From the NCBI GenBank assembly GCA_039586035.1, contig JBDHLD010000005.1:54710-118709 (forward strand): DNA of 64,000 nucleotides. Reading direction: 5' to 3'. Position 1 is the first letter of the stretch. Each line of letters begins with the position of its first letter. Source of the stretch: JBDHHQ01 sp039586035. GTDB taxonomy: Bacteria > Gemmatimonadota > Gemmatimonadetes > Longimicrobiales > Gaopeijiaceae. Below are positions 44,516 to 52,905 of the stretch, one piece after another. Under the pieces are notes generated by a model. It was not told the DNA's origin. It did no database searches and saw only the letters and a program-made list of their open reading frames with translations. The position numbers and the translations under genes are program-made.

Positions 44516-46435
44516 CTAGTCCTGTCGTAGCCGGTCTTCCATCAGCTGTCCGGCCACGGGCATGAAGTCCCGTTCGCTGACGATCCCCACGAGCTTGCCG
44601 TCCTTCACGACGGGCAGCGCCGAGACCTGGTGTGCCCGCATGGTCTCGATGGCGTCGACCGTGGCGGTCTCGGGGCCCACCGTCACCGGGTTTCGCTCCA
44701 TGACCTCCTTTACGGGGAGCTCATCGGCCGAGGGCGCGTGGGCGCCCCGGGCCAGCAGACGCAGCAACGATCGGTAGGAGACGATGCCCACGAGCTCATT
44801 GTTGGCGTCCTCCACCAGCACGTGGCGGATCCGGTTCTTGTCCATCAAGAAGGCCGCCAGGTCCACCAGCTCGTCCTCGTGCACCGTGTACAAGGACGTC
44901 GTCATATACTGCTCGACGCGCGTGTAGTTCTGCTGCCAGCCGCCTGACTCTTCCATCCGGGCCAGTTCCCATTCGTGGCCGAGTAGCCCCGTCCTCTGAC
45001 GGGCGTGGGTCGCGGCCGTCAGAGCCGTCACCTGCTCGATTCGCTTCGTCCCCTCACGGGTGGCGGCGAGAGAGCGGAGCAGCCAGCTCGATCCCGTTTG
45101 TCCGGACTCGACTCGGTCGCGGACGATGCCAAGGTATCTAGCCGTGTCCACGGAGTCGACGCCAGCCGCCAGCAGACCCTCCCGGGCCAGCGGCAACAAA
45201 CGCTCCAGGATGAGGGATCGGGCGCTGACGCTCTCCCCGTTGAACCAGTGGAAGCCCGCCCGCAGCCCTCCCCGCGCCGCCGCGAGGAAATTGGCCTTGG
45301 CGTCTCCAAAATACATGGTGTCCCGAACATCGCCCCACTCCTCCGCCCCGCCCAATACGACACCTATCCAGAACGCCGCGTTGGCCACCTCGTCTGCGAT
45401 GGTGGGTCCCGAGGGGAGCACACGACACTCGATCCTGAGATGGGGCACGCCGCCGCCGACGCCGTAGCACGGCCGATTCCACCGGTAGACGGTGCCGTTG
45501 TGGATCTGCAGTGCACGCAGGTCCGGCACCTCTCCCCGGTCCAACACGTCGATGGAGTCGTCGCCGACCTCCGTGGCCACGAGGACCCGGAAGCGGCTGA
45601 CGTCCTCCTCGAACAGCGTGGAGACGGAGCCGCTGAGCCACCGATCACCGAACCGGACCCGCGGGCTGAGCTCCCTCATGTGGAGGGCCGTGCTTCGTGT
45701 GTCGATGGACTGTTGGAAGACCGCGATCCGGGTCTCGGCCCAGAGCTGGCGTCCGAACAGGAGCGGAGAGTTCACGCCGCACGCCAGGACCGGCGCCGCG
45801 ACCAGCTGGGCCACGTTGTAGAATATGGGGAACTCGGGGGCCGAGACCTGGAGGTGGAATTGTGCGCTCGTGTTGCACGCTTCGAGCATGACCGAGTCGT
45901 GCTCGAAGTGCAGCTCCTCCGCGCCCTCGATCTGCAGCCTATACGGCCTCCCGCTCCGGAGCCGACCCATGGCGTCGTTGAGCGCGTAGTAGCGGGTTCG
46001 GGGCGTGATGTTGTCGACGACCAGGTCCGACTTGCTGAGGGTGGGCAGGATCCCGGTCAGAATGACCTCGGCCCCGAGGCTTCGGGCGGCGTCCCTCACC
46101 TGCCCCACCCGGGTGGTCATGCACTGCTCCAAGCGTGTGAAGCAGTCACCCTCCAGCTCCAGCGGATCCAGGTTGATCTCGAGGTTGAAGCGGGCCAGCT
46201 CGGTCGTGAAGCCCTGGCCCTCCGGCAGCTGCTCGAGCACGTCGGTCGCCACGGGCGCGGGGTGCCAGCCGGCGTCGACGAGGAAGAGCTCCTGCTCTGC
46301 CCCGATCCGGCGGATGCCGGACTCGATCATGCCCTCGTCCACCATGCGCTCCAGAGCCTGCAGGTCGGTCAGTAGAGCCTTGGTGAAGGTCCGGACCTCG
46401 GCCGGATCGAGCTTGGGAACGATTTCCTGTCCCAT
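44516..46435 (-). CDS. Glutamate-cysteine ligase-like (GCS2) enzyme fused to a CBS-domain pair
   Basis: A 639-residue fusion. The first 480 or so residues match the GCS2/YbdK-type carboxylate-amine ligases: IRRIGAEQELFLVD, FTTELARFNLEINLDPLEL, LEACNTSAQFHLQVS, VNSPLLFGRQLW and RIECRVLPSGPT. These ligases join glutamate to an amine using ATP. From about residue 507 a tandem CBS pair (VEQYMTTSLYTVHEDE, VKEVMERNPVTVGPETATVD) would sense adenosine nucleotides. The ATG at 46435 has GAGGAGG just upstream. It abuts the aspartoacylase-like gene. No glutathione synthetase is nearby, so the product is uncertain. Confidence 0.85.
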   Translation of the reverse strand: MGQEIVPKLDPAEVRTFTKALLTDLQALERMVDEGMIESGIRRIGAEQELFLVDAGWHPAPVATDVLEQLPEGQGFTTELARFNLEINLDPLELEGDCFTRLEQCMTTRVGQVRDAARSLGAEVILTGILPTLSKSDLVVDNITPRTRYYALNDAMGRLRSGRPYRLQIEGAEELHFEHDSVMLEACNTSAQFHLQVSAPEFPIFYNVAQLVAAPVLACGVNSPLLFGRQLWAETRIAVFQQSIDTRSTALHMRELSPRVRFGDRWLSGSVSTLFEEDVSRFRVLVATEVGDDSIDVLDRGEVPDLRALQIHNGTVYRWNRPCYGVGGGVPHLRIECRVLPSGPTIADEVANAAFWIGVVLGGAEEWGDVRDTMYFGDAKANFLAAARGGLRAGFHWFNGESVSARSLILERLLPLAREGLLAAGVDSVDTARYLGIVRDRVESGQTGSSWLLRSLAATREGTKRIEQVTALTAATHARQRTGLLGHEWELARMEESGGWQQNYTRVEQYMTTSLYTVHEDELVDLAAFLMDKNRIRHVLVEDANNELVGIVSYRSLLRLLARGAHAPSADELPVKEVMERNPVTVGPETATVDAIETMRAHQVSALPVVKDGKLVGIVSERDFMPVAGQLMEDRLRQD

Positions 46436-46438
46436 GTT

Positions 46439-46444
46439 CCTCCT
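46439..46444 (-). promoter_or_regulatory. Shine-Dalgarno of the ligase-CBS gene
   Basis: AGGAGG (extended to GAGGAGG) lies three bases before the ATG at 46435. It selects this start over an open frame of 27 more codons upstream. Confidence 0.7.
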
Positions 46445-46527
46445 CGTCGTTCGTTCGACCCGCCGCCAGCCAGTGCAGCGCCGGCCTCCCTCGCCCACGG
46501 TGTCTCGACGAGACACCGGAGTGAGGA

Positions 46528-47196
46528 TCAGACGAAGCTGGTGATTTCGTCCAGAGGCTTCTTCTGGATCTCTGGCACGGTCGCGTCAGCCTCGGGGTAC
46601 CCCACCACCAGAATCAAGAAGGGCCGTTCGTTCTTCGGCCGTCCGAGGATCTCGTTCAGGAAGCCCATGGGAGAGGGCGTATGGGTGAGACTCGCGAGTC
46701 CGGCGTTGTGGACCGCGGCGATCAGCATGCCGGTCGCGATGCCGACCGACTCCTGCACGTAGTAGTTCTTGGACCTGGTCCCCTCCGGGTCGACCTCGTA
46801 GCTCTCGGCCATGACGACGATGAGGTACGGGGCCCGCTCGAGGAAGGGCTTGCGGTCGTCCGTTCCGAGGTGGCGAAGCGCCTCGATCCAGTCGTCGGGA
46901 GCCCGTCCTCCATAGAACGCCGCCTCCTCTTCTTCGGCGGCGCCCCTGATCGCCGCTTTCACCGCGGGGTCCGTGACGACGACGAAATGCCAGGGCTGCC
47001 GGTTCGCCCCGTTGGGGGCGGTCGCTGCGGCGGCGATACAATCCTCGATGATCTCTCTCGGTACCGCGCGATCCGAGAATTCCCGCACCGTCCGACGCCG
47101 CCGAAGCTCGTCCCGAAACGCCAGGGCCCGGCGACGCATCTCGTCGACGGGATACTCCTGGTAGCCCGTCAGGGGCACGAACCTGGCTTCGCTCAT
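46528..47196 (-). CDS. Nitroreductase-fold flavoprotein, iodotyrosine-deiodinase-like subfamily
   Basis: A 222-residue FMN protein. RRRTVREFSDRAVP binds the FMN phosphate and TAPNGANRQPWHFVVVTD is the nitroreductase core. The active-site-lid region AAEEEEAAFYGGR, the KPFLERAPYLIVV stretch and SLTHTPSPMGFLNEIL match the iodotyrosine deiodinase (IYD) subgroup rather than general nitroreductases. IYD-type enzymes reductively dehalogenate halotyrosines using FMN, and many bacteria carry them. The natural substrate here is unknown. It overlaps the exported-protein gene upstream by 4 bases and lies 92 bases before the ligase-CBS gene. Confidence 0.87.
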   Translation of the reverse strand: MSEARFVPLTGYQEYPVDEMRRRALAFRDELRRRRTVREFSDRAVPREIIEDCIAAAATAPNGANRQPWHFVVVTDPAVKAAIRGAAEEEEAAFYGGRAPDDWIEALRHLGTDDRKPFLERAPYLIVVMAESYEVDPEGTRSKNYYVQESVGIATGMLIAAVHNAGLASLTHTPSPMGFLNEILGRPKNERPFLILVVGYPEADATVPEIQKKPLDEITSFV

Positions 47197-47762
47197 CGGC
47201 GCTCCCGATTCAATTCCTCATAGCCCAAGACGAATCCGCCTCGCCGGTCTCGAGCGGCGATCACCGTGGACAACGAGACAGACAGGTCCTGCGAGATCAC
47301 CCGCAGGTTCACCAGTGAAACGATGTCGTCGTCCTCCAGCCGAACGCCGGACCAGTCCGCCTCCGGCGTTTCGCCAAAGGCGTCGTAGGCACGGGCGAGG
47401 GAGCCGCGGGCTCGGTCCGCGAACGGCAAGTAGAACGCCCCGGCGCCGAGGCCGTGTCGGCGGGCCACCTCGCCCCACGCGACTCCGCCTTGCCGAACCG
47501 CGACGACGACGTCGGGCGGTACTCCCGCCCGGCGGGCCACGAAGAGCACGACCGGCACCTCGTCCGGAGACAGATCCCACTCCCCGAGGATCGCCACCTC
47601 GTCCGGTGTCACGCGGAAGTAGCCCGCGACCGCCTGGTAGTAGCGATCACGTGCGGCACCGGATTCCTGGGCGCGCGAACCTTCGGCCGCGACCGCGGCC
47701 ACGACCAGCGTAGCAGCTCCGCCGGTCAGGAGCGTCCGTCGCATTCTGCCAGGGATTCTCAT
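47193..47762 (-). CDS. Exported protein of unknown function
   Basis: A 189-residue protein with a long signal peptide (TLLTGGAATLVVAAVAAEGSR, then AQES). The mature part is mostly helical: ARDRYYQAVAGYFRVTPDEV, VPVVLFVARRAGVPPDVVVA and WGEVARRHGLGAGAFYLP. The segment VAVRQGGVAWGEVARRHGLG is a repeat-like helix pair. The ATG at 47762 has GGAGG upstream; earlier open frame is low-complexity. The stop overlaps the IYD-like gene (ATGA), so they are translated together. No family was recognised. Confidence 0.65.
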   Translation of the reverse strand: MRIPGRMRRTLLTGGAATLVVAAVAAEGSRAQESGAARDRYYQAVAGYFRVTPDEVAILGEWDLSPDEVPVVLFVARRAGVPPDVVVAVRQGGVAWGEVARRHGLGAGAFYLPFADRARGSLARAYDAFGETPEADWSGVRLEDDDIVSLVNLRVISQDLSVSLSTVIAARDRRGGFVLGYEELNRERR

Positions 47763-48115
47763 CTTCGCCCTCCCGTCCCGAGTCGCCGGGGGGAGCCCGC
47801 TCGGTACGCCCGAGCCCCGGGACAGAAAGGGTCCGAGCCCTTCAGAGCCCGAACCCGACTCTAATGTCGGGAGACTCCCCCGCCGTTGCAACGCCCGTCC
47901 GTCATACCCCCGTCTGCGCTGCGTTTCCTCCGGGTTCGCCCCGAATTCGGCGACCACTGACCTCGACTCCGAAGGGGCCCCGCTGCCCCTCGACGCTGTA
48001 GCGTGGCCTCAACGTGCCGAGACTCTGTCAGGAGAGGGCGTGGCACGACTCTTGAACCAGCAGAGGGACGAAGGCGTCGCGGTGACATCAGCACTCGCAG
48101 CCGAGGAGACCCACG
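47763..48115. other. Divergent intergenic region
   Basis: This 353-base stretch lies between the minus-strand exported-protein gene and the plus-strand STAS gene and should hold promoters for both. A sigma-54-like element is at 48041-48056, described separately. No gene with family similarity, repeat or RNA structure was recognised in the rest. Confidence 0.5.
48041..48056 (+). promoter_or_regulatory. Candidate sigma-54 promoter upstream of the STAS gene
   Basis: TGGCACGACTCTTGAA matches the -24/-12 consensus TGGCACG-N4-TTGCW except for one base: A replaces C in the -12 GC pair. It lies 60 bases before the STAS ATG. That base is normally well conserved, so the call is weak. Confidence 0.3.
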
Positions 48116-48427
48116 ATGAGGGAGCACGGACACACCGATCGGCTAGGAACCGGCCCCGATCACGAGGGAGGTCCCCGGACCGTCACCGCTCTCGAGGCGA
48201 CCGGCGCGGACCAAGAGCCTCATGACTTGATTTTCGCCTTCTCCGGCGGAGAAGAGCTCGACCTCTATGGGCTCTCGTTGCTGCTCACCGCTCGCCAGAT
48301 GGCGCATGAGGACCACAAGAGCGTCTGGGTCGCGGGGTTGTCGCGACGCTCATGGCTGCTCCTGGAGGCGTTGGGCCTGGAGGGTCTGTTCAAGCCGTTT
48401 CCGCCCTCCGACGAGTTGAGGAGCTGA
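48116..48427 (+). CDS. Small STAS-domain-like protein with degenerate phosphorylation site
   Basis: A 103-residue protein. Residues from about 36 have the STAS pattern: a strand (HDLIFAFSGG), LDLYGLSLLLTARQMAHEDH, KSVWVAGLSRRSWLLLEALG and LEGLFKPFPPSDEL. Anti-sigma-factor antagonists usually have a phosphorylatable D-S/T-S-G at this turn; here it reads D-L-Y-G. Control by serine phosphorylation therefore seems lost or altered. GAGGAG lies nine bases upstream of the ATG and a strong terminator follows the stop. No partner kinase is adjacent. Confidence 0.7.
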   Translation: MREHGHTDRLGTGPDHEGGPRTVTALEATGADQEPHDLIFAFSGGEELDLYGLSLLLTARQMAHEDHKSVWVAGLSRRSWLLLEALGLEGLFKPFPPSDELRS

Positions 48428-48449
48428 CTCTACGGGATCGCGAGACAGC

Positions 48450-48485
48450 AGAGCCCCCCGCCCTGGTCCAAGGGCGGGGGGCTCT
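48450..48485 (+). terminator. Rho-independent terminator of the STAS gene
   Basis: A perfect 15-base-pair stem (AGAGCCCCCCGCCCT / AGGGCGGGGGGCTCT) with a 6-base loop, followed by TTCTTTG. It begins 22 bases after the STAS stop. It lies between convergent genes and could also stop transcription from the right. Confidence 0.88.
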
Positions 48486-48561
48486 TTCTTTGCCCTTTGC
48501 GAGGATTGTGCCATCCTGCGACCCGAGTGTCCTCTCCAGAGGACGATTCTCGGTCGTTGGA

Positions 48562-49653
48562 TCAGCGATCGAACTCCGGTCCCATGCCCCGTTCCGCCCG
48601 AGCCTGGGCCAGCAGCCGCTCCACGCGGCTCGCCGCCGCCCTGACGGGCGTCGTGTCGTGCTCGCCGGCCTCCCGGAAGATCTCGTCGAGGACGCTGCCC
48701 AGCGACCGCACGCGGTCGACCAGAGCGTCAACCTCCCGGACGCCCTGGTGAATCAGACCGAAGGCCATCGCGCCGCCGGCGTTGATCACGTAGTCCGGCG
48801 CGTAGAGGATGCCGCGGGCATGTAGCCGTTCGGCGTCTTCGGGCACCGCGAGCTGGTTGTTGGCCGAGCCGGCGACCACCGTGCAACGGAGCTGGGGAAT
48901 CGTCTGCTCGTTGAGGACGGCGCCCACCGCGCACGGCGCGAAGACGTCGCATTCCGTCCCGAAGATCGCGTCCCCGTCCACGACCTCGCCGTTCAACTCG
49001 CGGGCCATGCCCCTGGCCCGGACCGCGTCGAGGTCGCCGATGAGTACCGTGGCGCCTGCCCCAGCGACCAGATGGGCCAGAGGAGCTCCTACGTCTCCGA
49101 CGCCTTGGACGAGCACGCGCTTCCCCGCCAGATCGTCGCTCCCGGTGGCGTGACGGAGGGCTGTCTTCATGCCCTCGAACACGCCGAGCGCGGTGAAGGG
49201 TCCTGGGTCGGTGAGCTCGCCGCCCCCTTTGGGCGCGCCCATCACGTGGTCGCATGCGCTGGCGATGACACCCATGTCCGCCGTGGTCGTACCCATGTCC
49301 TGCCCCGTGGAGTACGCGCCCTCGAGTGATGCAAGGAGATGCCCGAAGCGTTTGAACAGGCCCACCCGCTCCTCACCCTCGACGGGTCGCGAGATGGCCA
49401 ACACGGATTTCCCACCGCCGAAGGGAAAGCCGATCGACGCCCACTTGTAGGTCATCCCCTCGGCAAGGCGCATGGCGTCCTTCAAGGCGTCGGCCGGCGT
49501 CGGATATTGCTTGATGCGACATCCGCCCGTGGTCGGCCCGAGAATGGCCTCGTGAATGGCCACGAAGATCCAGGTGCCGGTGGGGCGATCGTAGCGCACG
49601 ACGACGCCGACTCCGTCCCACTCGGTGATCAACTCCATCATCTCCGGCGTCAT
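48562..49653 (-). CDS. Leucine/phenylalanine/valine dehydrogenase family enzyme
   Basis: A 363-residue NAD-dependent amino-acid dehydrogenase that interconverts branched-chain or aromatic amino acids and their 2-oxo acids. The catalytic lysine region is LAEGMTYKWASIGFPFGGGK, the substrate region TGGCRIKQYP, and the Rossmann loop VLVQGVGDVGAPLA. ANNQLAVPEDA and YAPDYVINAGG are typical of leucine dehydrogenases. Length fits the octameric leucine-dehydrogenase group. Specificity between Leu, Val and Phe cannot be fixed. Confidence 0.92.
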   Translation of the reverse strand: MTPEMMELITEWDGVGVVVRYDRPTGTWIFVAIHEAILGPTTGGCRIKQYPTPADALKDAMRLAEGMTYKWASIGFPFGGGKSVLAISRPVEGEERVGLFKRFGHLLASLEGAYSTGQDMGTTTADMGVIASACDHVMGAPKGGGELTDPGPFTALGVFEGMKTALRHATGSDDLAGKRVLVQGVGDVGAPLAHLVAGAGATVLIGDLDAVRARGMARELNGEVVDGDAIFGTECDVFAPCAVGAVLNEQTIPQLRCTVVAGSANNQLAVPEDAERLHARGILYAPDYVINAGGAMAFGLIHQGVREVDALVDRVRSLGSVLDEIFREAGEHDTTPVRAAASRVERLLAQARAERGMGPEFDR

Positions 49654-49845
49654 GCGTGGAACGTCCTCCGGCCTTTTCGTGGGAGCGCACCTACCCCGGG
49701 CGGCCTCGGCGGTGCGGCGTGACTGAATCGAACGTTCGTCCGAAGAACCGACAATACAGTGCGTCTCGAGAGGTGACCAGCCTCGCGGGCGACCTGGTGT
49801 GGCGCTGAAGAGGTCCTGATGCCAGCCGAGATCCCCTGCACCACG

Positions 49846-50931
49846 CTATCGTCCCTGTTCGACGATCCGGCGATAGCTCTCGGGTTCCCAGCTCGGACGA
49901 TCGGGAGCGTTGGCGACTTCGAGGCCAAGGTAGAAGACGAGGCGCGCGATCCTCGCCGTCTTCTCCGCGTCGATCAACTCCGGCTCGTCAGAAGGACGGT
50001 GATAGTCCTCGTGCGTCCCGTTGAAGAAGAACAGCACCGGGACGCCCTTCCGCGCGAAGTTGTAGTGGTCGGACCGCGTGTAGAAGCTCTCGTCCGGCCA
50101 CAGGTCGTCGATGGGCTCCATTCCCAGCTCGGGGTGCCTGGCCGCCACGGCGTGGAGGGTAGCGCCCAGGTCCGAGTGCTCCTTGCCGATGGCAACGATC
50201 GTGTCCGACCAGTTTCGGCCCACCATGTCCAGGTTGAGGTTCGCGACCATCCGATCGCTGGGCACGGGGGGATTGTCGGCGAAATACCGACTGCCCCAGA
50301 GCCCTCGCTCTTCGCCGCTCACCCAGAGGAAGATGATGGAGCGACGGGGACCGGGCTCCAACGCCGCGAACGCCTCGGCGATCTCCAGGATTGCCACCGT
50401 GCCGGAGGCGTCGTCGTCGGCGCCGTTGTAGATGCTGTCTCCCGAGGCGTCCGGCTGTCCGACACCCACGTGGTCCATGTGCGCCGAAAGCACGACGTAC
50501 TCGTCCCGGAGGACCGGATCACTCCCTTCGAGGATGCCCACCACGTTCGGGGCCCGAATCACGTTGCCAGCCGAAGTGCCGCCGGTCAGCTCGACCTCGT
50601 ACCGCTGCTGGTAGCCCTCCTCGCCGCCGGCGGCGATCCCCATGGCCTGTAGCTCTCCAGCCAGCCAGACGGCAGTGGCTTCCAGCTCGGGACTGGGAGT
50701 CCTGCGACCCCGCATCGAGTCGTGGGCGATCACGCCGATGCGGCGCGACACGTCGTCCGGGGTGATGGTGGCGGCGGCCTCGGTCTCGAGCACGACCGGG
50801 GCCGTGCGGTCTGCTTCGCTGGTGGCCACGGTGGCCGCCTCCGCGTCTCCTGCTGCGGCCTCGTGTCTGTCGGAGCAGGCCAGGTGGGGCAAGGCGGTGA
50901 GCGCCAACGCCACGTAACACACGGCTTTCAT
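49846..50931 (-). CDS. M28-family zinc aminopeptidase, predicted lipoprotein
   Basis: A 361-residue metallopeptidase with a lipoprotein signal (ALTALPHLAC). The two-zinc site is visible in SAHMDHVG, NGADDDASGT, SGEERGLWGS, LNLDMVGRN and DYHRPSD. The N-terminal domain contains ITPDDVSRRIGVIAHDSMRG. It probably trims peptides outside the cytoplasmic membrane. It lies 136 bases after the anti-sigma gene and is read from its own ATG at 50931. Confidence 0.92.
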   Translation of the reverse strand: MKAVCYVALALTALPHLACSDRHEAAAGDAEAATVATSEADRTAPVVLETEAAATITPDDVSRRIGVIAHDSMRGRRTPSPELEATAVWLAGELQAMGIAAGGEEGYQQRYEVELTGGTSAGNVIRAPNVVGILEGSDPVLRDEYVVLSAHMDHVGVGQPDASGDSIYNGADDDASGTVAILEIAEAFAALEPGPRRSIIFLWVSGEERGLWGSRYFADNPPVPSDRMVANLNLDMVGRNWSDTIVAIGKEHSDLGATLHAVAARHPELGMEPIDDLWPDESFYTRSDHYNFARKGVPVLFFFNGTHEDYHRPSDEPELIDAEKTARIARLVFYLGLEVANAPDRPSWEPESYRRIVEQGR

Positions 50932-51067
50932 GCAGTACGGTCCTTTGTTGCGTGAGTCGCGTTCGACAAGAGAGGGGTCTACTCCAACATCCGGCTCGAG
51001 ATCCGTGGAACACGCCCAGCCCAGGGTGCGGAGTCGCCGGGAACGCCGCCCTCGGGAAGAAGCGGTA

Positions 51068-52348
51068 TCAACGCAAGTGGGCCACGAGCGCCGCGAGAGA
51101 GTCCCCGGGAACCGCGCTCCGGGCGATCAGCAGGCCACCGGACCGGGGAACTTCGATTCGGCTCCACTCTTCGGTTTCGTCGGGAGCGGCGACGCGGTCG
51201 CCCCCGGCCAACCTCGCGGTCGCCACCTCGTCTCGGTACTGGGCGTCCGCCCCTCCCGAGATGAACAGGAGCTCCAGTCGCTCCCCGCCCGGCAGGCGCT
51301 GAACGATCCGGAGACCTCCCGTAGGGCCCAGGGCCGGATCGACGGCGATGGACTCCACCGGCAGTCCCGGGACCATCAGCCCCGCTGGCGAGACGGCCGA
51401 AGACTCGAAGGCGCCCGCACGGGCACGCAGCTCGCCGCCTTCCCCGGGCTGCTGCGCCACACGTTCATTGGCCTCGTCGAAGCGCTCCTGGGCCGGGGCC
51501 AGCGCCGAGGAAGACTCGGCCAGCGCACGGCGAGCTTGGACGTCGGCCGGCTCCTCCGCTTCGCGATCGGGTTCCCTCCGGTCCGCGAACGCGGTCACCT
51601 CGGACTCGGCTGGCGCCTGTGGCGCTACCTCTTCGTCGTCCGCAGGAGACTCTTCCGCGGCCGCCTCGGCCACGGACTTGGCCATCGCCCCGAGATCGTT
51701 GCTGCGGGGCGACGAAGGCCGGGGGGGAGCGTTCTGGACCTGGGCAGGCGCGTCCTGGGCCTCGGCCACCTCCGGGCCGGAAGCTGCGTCGACGGCCCGG
51801 AAGGCGTCGCCGGCTATCGGGTCCGCGTCCGCTCTGATGTCGCCGGTGGGGGTGAGCTCGGCGCTCCGGACGGTGACAGCGTCGGCCTCACCCGTCGCTA
51901 TGGCGTCCAGCACTTCGGTCGACACGGGTTCGGCGGAGGCGCCGCGACCACCGACGCCCTCGATGGCCGACTGGGTAGCGACGTCCGGTGCGCCGACGGT
52001 TCGGCTCAGCATGGCTCCGCGAGTCCCCCAACCGACCGCCACCGCGAGGACGATGGATGCCGCCCAGGGGAGGAGCGTGGGAGGAACCCGGCGGCCTCGC
52101 GGGGCGGGAGTAGCGGCAACGGCCCTGGCCCGGATCTCCTCGAAGGGCGGCATTTCCCCGACCTCCGGGCCCGCGGCCCCGAGGATCGCTTCCGCCCCTT
52201 CCCGAAGACCCTTCTCCTCGTCGAGGCGCCGGCCGCAGTCGGGGCAGGACCGCAGGTGATCTCGGATCCGTTCTGCGTCCTCCGGCGGGAACAGGTCCAA
52301 TGCCCCGTCCAGGTAGGCGTGGATCTCGCCGTCACCGACGTGCGGCAT
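51068..52348 (-). CDS. Zinc-finger anti-sigma factor with long C-terminal extension
   Basis: A 426-residue protein. The N-terminal ZAS domain (GDGEIHAYLDGALDLFPPED, IRDHLRSCPDCGRRL) has H-x3-C-x2-C. A membrane helix follows at about residues 88-106 (LLPWAASIVLAVAVGWG). Beyond it is an Ala/Glu-rich, apparently unstructured stretch of about 220 residues. A compact C-terminal part (LRIVQRLPGGERLELLFIS through LLIARSAVPGDSLAALVAHL) ends it. The ATG at 52348 has GGAGGA upstream and overlaps the sigma gene by 17 bases, marking the partner. Confidence 0.82.
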   Translation of the reverse strand: MPHVGDGEIHAYLDGALDLFPPEDAERIRDHLRSCPDCGRRLDEEKGLREGAEAILGAAGPEVGEMPPFEEIRARAVAATPAPRGRRVPPTLLPWAASIVLAVAVGWGTRGAMLSRTVGAPDVATQSAIEGVGGRGASAEPVSTEVLDAIATGEADAVTVRSAELTPTGDIRADADPIAGDAFRAVDAASGPEVAEAQDAPAQVQNAPPRPSSPRSNDLGAMAKSVAEAAAEESPADDEEVAPQAPAESEVTAFADRREPDREAEEPADVQARRALAESSSALAPAQERFDEANERVAQQPGEGGELRARAGAFESSAVSPAGLMVPGLPVESIAVDPALGPTGGLRIVQRLPGGERLELLFISGGADAQYRDEVATARLAGGDRVAAPDETEEWSRIEVPRSGGLLIARSAVPGDSLAALVAHLR

Positions 52349-52844
52349 GCTCTTCCTCCGTTTCTTCGTACGCAGCCACAAGGCGCCGTCGGGCCCTCGA
52401 CAGGGTCGTCCCGATGGCTCCGATCGCGAGACCAGTCTGGTCGGCAATCTCGGTATAGCTCAAGCCACCACTCCACAGGAGCAGGACCTCGCGGTCTCTT
52501 TCGCTCAGGGCGTCCAACGCGTGGCGCACCCGGGCTTGAGTCTCGCGACGGACCATGTCGTCGGCCGGGCTGACCTGGCCGGTTTCCTGCTTCACTTCGG
52601 CCTCCGAGCGCAGGAGCGTCAAGTGAGCCTTGCGACGTATTCCCGTCCTGGCCTCGTCCCGCGCCAGGTTGGCGGCCACCGTGAAGAGCCAGGGGCGCGG
52701 CCTCTCCGGCTCGTCCCTGAGGGCCCGGACGAACGCCTCCTGGGCGAGCTCACGGGCCCGCTCTTCATCCCAGACCTTTCGGTGAATGAACCGGACCAGG
52801 TCCGGATAGGTTGAGCGATACAGCTCGGACCAATCCGTGCTCAC
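52332..52844 (-). CDS. ECF-type RNA polymerase sigma factor
   Basis: A 170-residue sigma factor with region 2 (YRSTYPDLVRFIHRKVWDE, ARELAQEAFVRALRD, PWLFTVAANLARDEAR) and region 4 (ALSERDREVLLLWSGGLSYT, IGAIGTTLSRARRRL). It overlaps its anti-sigma gene by 17 bases. The ClbS-like gene lies 61 bases upstream on the same strand. Confidence 0.9.
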   Translation of the reverse strand: MSTDWSELYRSTYPDLVRFIHRKVWDEERARELAQEAFVRALRDEPERPRPWLFTVAANLARDEARTGIRRKAHLTLLRSEAEVKQETGQVSPADDMVRRETQARVRHALDALSERDREVLLLWSGGLSYTEIADQTGLAIGAIGTTLSRARRRLVAAYEETEEEHAARR

Positions 52845-52905
52845 AGCGTGGCCACCGTTCCGTGCTTCGGGCTCGTCATGGCATGCTCCCGATGCCGTTC
52901 ACTTC

